Origin: Brevundimonas subvibrioides ATCC 15264
GTDB lineage: Bacteria; Pseudomonadota; Alphaproteobacteria; Caulobacterales; Caulobacteraceae
Length of the DNA: 64,000 nt
Assembly: GCF_000144605.1 (NCBI RefSeq)
Contig: NC_014375.1
Span: 3,230,501-3,294,500 of the forward strand
Reading direction: 5' to 3'
Below, piece after piece: positions 60,544 through 64,000 of this stretch; the first letter of the stretch is position 1; each line of letters starts with the position of its first letter. The position numbers and the translations under genes are program-made. The notes beneath the pieces are model-generated. The model saw only the letters and a list, made by a program, of their open reading frames with translations, had not been told where the DNA came from and did no database searches.

Positions 60544-62982
60544 CTACAGCCCGACCACGCCGCCGTCGTCCTTGGTGATCACGATCGTCGCCGACCGCGG
60601 CCGCGACCCCGTTCCGCCCGTCTGGCTGGCGGGCCAGGCCGAGGTCGGCGTCGTCGCCGAACCCGTTTCGCCCGGGTGCTGGATGTTGACGAAGATCGTC
60701 CGGCCGTCCGGCGTGGAGTCGATGCCGGTGATCTCGCACTCCTTGGGTCCGACCAGGAAGCGCCGCAGGGTCAGGCCGGGGGCCTTGCCGACGAAGGTCG
60801 CCTGGGTGCCGGTCGCGGCGCCCACCGTATTGCTGATGGTCCGCGCACCGCCGTCGCCGACGATGCCGGGCTGGGCCAGCAGCATCTGGTTGTTGGTCTG
60901 GTCGGTGAAGGCCCCGTCGTCGGTCTGGATCCACAGCAGCGGATTGACCAGGCCCGAGGCGTTCTGCGGCCGTCCGAACCACAGCCCGTCTGGCGACGAG
61001 AAGTCGTTGGTCGCGTCCAGACCCGACAGGTTGATGTTCGTCGCGTTCAGGTCCGACCCGGCCCCGAAGGCATAGACGTCCCAGGTGAAGGACACCGCTT
61101 CCGGCGTATTGCCGGTCTCGCGCAGCCGGATGATGTGGCCGTTGGGGTTGCCGTTCTGGTTCGCCGCGCCCTTGGGGTCCGTATAGGCGCGCGGGTTGGC
61201 GGCGTCCGTCGTCGACGGCGTCCGGCCCGAGTTGTTCGTGAGCGTCAGATAGACCTCGCCGTTGACCGGATTGACCGCCGCCCATTCCGGCCGGTCCATC
61301 TTGGTGCCGCCCGCCGCGTCCGCCGCGTGGCGCGCGTTGATCAGCACATCGGCCTGGCTGGAGAAGCTGTAGGCGGCATAGGCGCTGGTCACGAAGCCCT
61401 GGCCGAACACCAGGGGCAGCCACACGCCCGTGCCGTTGGCGTCATAGCGCGCCACGTAGAGGGTGCCGTTGTCCAGATACTTGTCGCCGATCGCCATCCG
61501 GTCCGCGGCTTGGGCGTCCGCCGCCACCCAGGGCGTGGCCGAGACGAACTTGTAGAAATACTCGCCGCGCGAATCGTCGCCCATGTAGAAGACGGGCCGG
61601 CGACCGGCGACGAAGTTGGCCGGCCAGGCCCCTTCGTGGCCCATCCGGGCCAGCGCGGTGCGCTTGCGCGGCACGGCGTTGACGTCATAGGGATCGACCT
61701 CGACCACCCAGCCGAACTGGTTGGCCTCGTTCCGGAAATCCTGCGTCGCGTCGCCGCCGAGGGCCGAGGTGTTCCACTTGGCGAACACCGTCGATCCGGC
61801 CGTGGCGGGCGTGACCGAAGCCCAGGCATTGGCCCCCGACGCGCCCTGGGCGATGCCGTAGCGGTTGAAGTTGGCGATCTCCTTGGCCGTCCGGGCGGCA
61901 TTGTCCGTGGACGAACGACGGAAATAGCCGGCCCAGTTCTCCTCGCAGGTCAGATAGGTGCCCCACGGGGTGTAGCCGTTGGCGCAGTTGTTCAGGGTTC
62001 CGCGCCCGGCCACGCCGGTCGGCGAGAAGACGGTCCGCATCTGCGCATCGCCCCGCGCCGGACCATTGAGCGCCATCGGCGTCAGCGGCGTGATCCGCCG
62101 GTTGAAGGTGGAGTTCTGCACATAGCTCCAGCCCGTGGTGCCGCGCAGCACCTCGATGACGCTGACGCCGTGGCACTCGATCTCCTTGATCGCCTCGGCC
62201 TCGGGCCGGGCCCCGGCGACCGTGGTCGGGCCGTTCGGGTGCAGATAGGCCGGGGTGATGTTCTCGTGGTTCATGGCCAGCAGGCCGCGCGCGCTGGAGG
62301 AGTCGTCCCGCAGGCCGCTGGTGGCCCCGAGGCCGAAGAAATACAGGCCGTCGTGGTGGTCGCCGGCCCGGGTCGCGAAGCCCGTGTCCGTGCCGTTGTT
62401 GGCATAGGCCGGGGTCGCGGTGTTGATCGGATCGCCGAGGCGATACAGCACGCTGACCGAATAACCCGCCGGCACCGTGACCACGTCCAGCAGGTTCTTC
62501 GGGATCGCGGTGAAGCCCAGCGCCGCCGGACCGACGCTGACCGTCGTGGTGGCCGAGGTCGCCACGCCGTTGCCGCCCGATGCGCTGAACGAGAACACCA
62601 GGTTGGTCGCCGTCGCCACCGACGGGGCGATGAAGGTCGCCGTGTTGCTGTTGGCGTTGGTCAGGACGACGGCAGGTCCCGATTCCTGGATCCACTGGAC
62701 GCTGCTGGCCCCCGACGCCGTGCCGCTCAGGGTCACGGCCTTGCCCGAGGTGGTCGCGCCGGTGGTCCCCGCCTGCACCGTGGCGGTCGTGCCGCCGACG
62801 CCGCCGCCGTTGCTGTCGTCACAGCCGGCCAAACCGAACAGGGCCGCCACCGAGGCCATCCCGCCCAGGATGCCGCGGCGAGACTGGCGCTGTTCGATGA
62901 TCGACCCGAACGTCGGATTGGACGAGGTGTTCAGTTCGACATTGCCGTCGTCGTGGCTGCCGGTCAGGTGGATCTCGGACAT
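60544..62982 (-). CDS. PhoX family (DUF839) phosphatase with Ig/PKD-like domain
   Basis: An 812-residue exported protein. A Tat-type RR sits at residues 35-36 (QSRRGILGGMASV), with a lipobox-like GLAGC ending at Cys 54. Residues 62-150 resemble a PKD/Ig-like domain (VQWIQESGPAVVL, then NTATFIAPSVA). The rest is the DUF839/PhoX propeller: GLLAMNHENITPAYL near 233-247, GYTPWGTYLTCEENW near 336-350, and ARMGHEGAWPANF. PhoX enzymes are Ca2+/Fe-dependent alkaline phosphatases exported by Tat that release phosphate from organophosphates. No Pho box was identified. Confidence 0.88.
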   Translation of the reverse strand: MSEIHLTGSHDDGNVELNTSSNPTFGSIIEQRQSRRGILGGMASVAALFGLAGCDDSNGGGVGGTTATVQAGTTGATTSGKAVTLSGTASGASSVQWIQESGPAVVLTNANSNTATFIAPSVATATNLVFSFSASGGNGVATSATTTVSVGPAALGFTAIPKNLLDVVTVPAGYSVSVLYRLGDPINTATPAYANNGTDTGFATRAGDHHDGLYFFGLGATSGLRDDSSSARGLLAMNHENITPAYLHPNGPTTVAGARPEAEAIKEIECHGVSVIEVLRGTTGWSYVQNSTFNRRITPLTPMALNGPARGDAQMRTVFSPTGVAGRGTLNNCANGYTPWGTYLTCEENWAGYFRRSSTDNAARTAKEIANFNRYGIAQGASGANAWASVTPATAGSTVFAKWNTSALGGDATQDFRNEANQFGWVVEVDPYDVNAVPRKRTALARMGHEGAWPANFVAGRRPVFYMGDDSRGEYFYKFVSATPWVAADAQAADRMAIGDKYLDNGTLYVARYDANGTGVWLPLVFGQGFVTSAYAAYSFSSQADVLINARHAADAAGGTKMDRPEWAAVNPVNGEVYLTLTNNSGRTPSTTDAANPRAYTDPKGAANQNGNPNGHIIRLRETGNTPEAVSFTWDVYAFGAGSDLNATNINLSGLDATNDFSSPDGLWFGRPQNASGLVNPLLWIQTDDGAFTDQTNNQMLLAQPGIVGDGGARTISNTVGAATGTQATFVGKAPGLTLRRFLVGPKECEITGIDSTPDGRTIFVNIQHPGETGSATTPTSAWPASQTGGTGSRPRSATIVITKDDGGVVGL

Positions 62983-63107
62983 GGCTTTTCCCCCAATGAG
63001 TGTCTGGGGGTTATCGGTATCGACGGTCCTTGAGAGTCGCGTGTCCGATTTCCGACCGTTTCATGGGAAGTGGGAGACGGATCGGAGACGCCCGTTCCGC
63101 GCCCGGA

Positions 63108-63779
63108 TCAATCGTCGGACAGGCAGGCCTCAACGCAGGCCCCGGCCAGCACCTCGGCGGAATCCACCAGCGGCACGGACACGTCGGATGCGTCCAGCAA
63201 CAGCGGCACCTCCGTGCACCCGGCGATGATCGCGTCGGCCCCGGCCACGGTCAGCGCCTGCGCCAGCCGCGCCATCTCCGCCCGGTTCGCGGCCCCCGTG
63301 TCGCCCCGCTTCACGCCATAGACGCAGGCCATGAAGGCCTCCCGGTCCCCGCCCTGCAGCAGGACGGGTTTGATCCCCTCCGCCTCCAGCGCGGGGCGGT
63401 ACAGCGCCTCGCCTCCCGGCGTCGCCAGGATGCCGACCGCGCGCGCGTCATGCCCCCCCACCGCCGCGACCGTCGCCGCGATCATGTCGATGAAGGGCAG
63501 GCCCGCCGCCACGATCCCGGCCTTCTGCGCATGGGCGGTGTTGCACGGCATGGCCAGCACCTGTGCCCCCGCCGCCTTCAGCCGCAGCGCCATGGCCGCC
63601 AGCTCCGCCTCCGCCTCGCCCGGCCGCGTGTTCCGGTCCGGCACCTGCGGGTTCATGTCCATGACGACCCGGATGTGATCGGCATCGCCCCTGGCCGGCG
63701 TCAGCGCCTGGACCCGCGCCAGGAACGCCACCGTCGCCGCCGGCCCCATGCCGCCGAGGACTCCCAGGATCTTGCTCAT
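63108..63779 (-). CDS. Aspartate/glutamate racemase family protein
   Basis: A 223-residue cofactor-independent racemase. It opens with ILGVLGGMGPAATVAFLARV, and the two catalytic Cys lie in AMPCNTAHAQ near 79-88 and IAGCTEVPLLL near 189-199. These enzymes use the two Cys as acid/base pair to invert the alpha-carbon of Asp or Glu. The DMNPQVPDR segment is typical of the aspartate racemase branch. It is 125 nt downstream of the PhoX start, same strand. Confidence 0.9.
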   Translation of the reverse strand: MSKILGVLGGMGPAATVAFLARVQALTPARGDADHIRVVMDMNPQVPDRNTRPGEAEAELAAMALRLKAAGAQVLAMPCNTAHAQKAGIVAAGLPFIDMIAATVAAVGGHDARAVGILATPGGEALYRPALEAEGIKPVLLQGGDREAFMACVYGVKRGDTGAANRAEMARLAQALTVAGADAIIAGCTEVPLLLDASDVSVPLVDSAEVLAGACVEACLSDD

Positions 63780-64000
63780 GCGCTCGCTCTCCGTGGCCCT
63801 GAAGGGCCCTCAGTACCCTCTTAGCCCGCAGGCTGCGCTTAGCGGACTCGCCCTTGGTCCGCCATGACATCCCCTCGCGCAACGCTTCCAAACTGCGCAC
63901 CAAAGTTTGCTGGGAGGCGGCAAGTTATCAGCGGTCACATCGATCGCAGGGTCTTCCTGCGCTTATTCATAGACGGGCATCGCCATAGGTTAAACTACTG
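63780..64000. other. Terminal intergenic sequence, nothing assigned
   Basis: The last 221 nt hold no supported gene. The final 60 nt are clearly more AT-rich than the rest and probably contain a promoter for a gene beyond the window or for the racemase. No ORF with a ribosome-binding site was found. Confidence 0.4.

Overview
The window is a strongly GC-rich chromosomal segment of an alphaproteobacterium. Gene content and protein sequences point to Caulobacterales, most likely Brevundimonas or a close relative. The supports are a lone motA without motB, the alphaproteobacterial AddAB pair, AmgK/MurU cell-wall recycling, many alanine/proline-rich secreted or single-pass proteins, and a crescentin-sized coiled-coil protein. 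I saw no rRNA, tRNA, CRISPR array, phage, transposase or plasmid genes. The genus is an inference from familiarity, not from a database search.

Layout. 1-9.3 kb: the 5' part of a citrate synthase with an N-terminal helix-turn-helix, a cation diffusion facilitator, a GST, queG, two unknown small genes, a Pro/Ala-rich membrane protein, a DUF427 protein, an ABC-2 exporter pair, a DUF1206 membrane protein and a lipocalin. 9.3-17.6 kb: a sugar-dehydrogenase-like beta-propeller lipoprotein, a second Pro-rich membrane protein, a very-long-chain acyl-CoA synthetase, motA, two tandem low-complexity lipoproteins, mnmC and a small lipoprotein. 17.6-21.1 kb: methylmalonyl-CoA mutase, small then large subunit, with a 4-nt overlap.

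21.4-30.0 kb is the main accessory block, a pectin/uronate utilisation cluster. It encodes an ExuT-like MFS transporter, a fumarylacetoacetase-fold enzyme, a LacI regulator (TTG start), an RpiB/LacAB-fold isomerase in place of KduI, KduD, KdgK, an exported PL10 pectate lyase and a coupled LamG-fold lipoprotein. Three near-identical pseudo-palindromes (core ACCGGT) lie in the control regions and are the likely operators of the LacI protein. Together the genes would take pectate to unsaturated uronate, then to KDG and KDPG. The KDPG aldolase is not in the window.

30-49.4 kb is mostly housekeeping: rplS, trmD, a DUF885 peptidase and trxA. Then comes a tightly overlapped operon: acyltransferase, tsaE, amgK, murU, addB, addA. 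An S9 peptidase, YciA-type thioesterase, pentapeptide-repeat protein and ruvCAB follow. 49.4-64 kb: an M20 peptidase with an unusual N-terminal extension, MgtC-like and hemerythrin-like genes, the coiled-coil protein, a YebC/TACO1 factor, small membrane or secreted proteins, a thioesterase, a zinc alcohol dehydrogenase, a DUF1993 protein, ribokinase with nucleoside hydrolase, a PhoX phosphatase with an Ig-like domain, and an Asp/Glu racemase.

Nothing is clearly a wholly new system. The most interesting candidates are the pectin regulon with its non-canonical isomerase and extra FAH enzyme, the crescentin-like coiled coil, the tandem MAPAAD lipoproteins and the M20 fusion.
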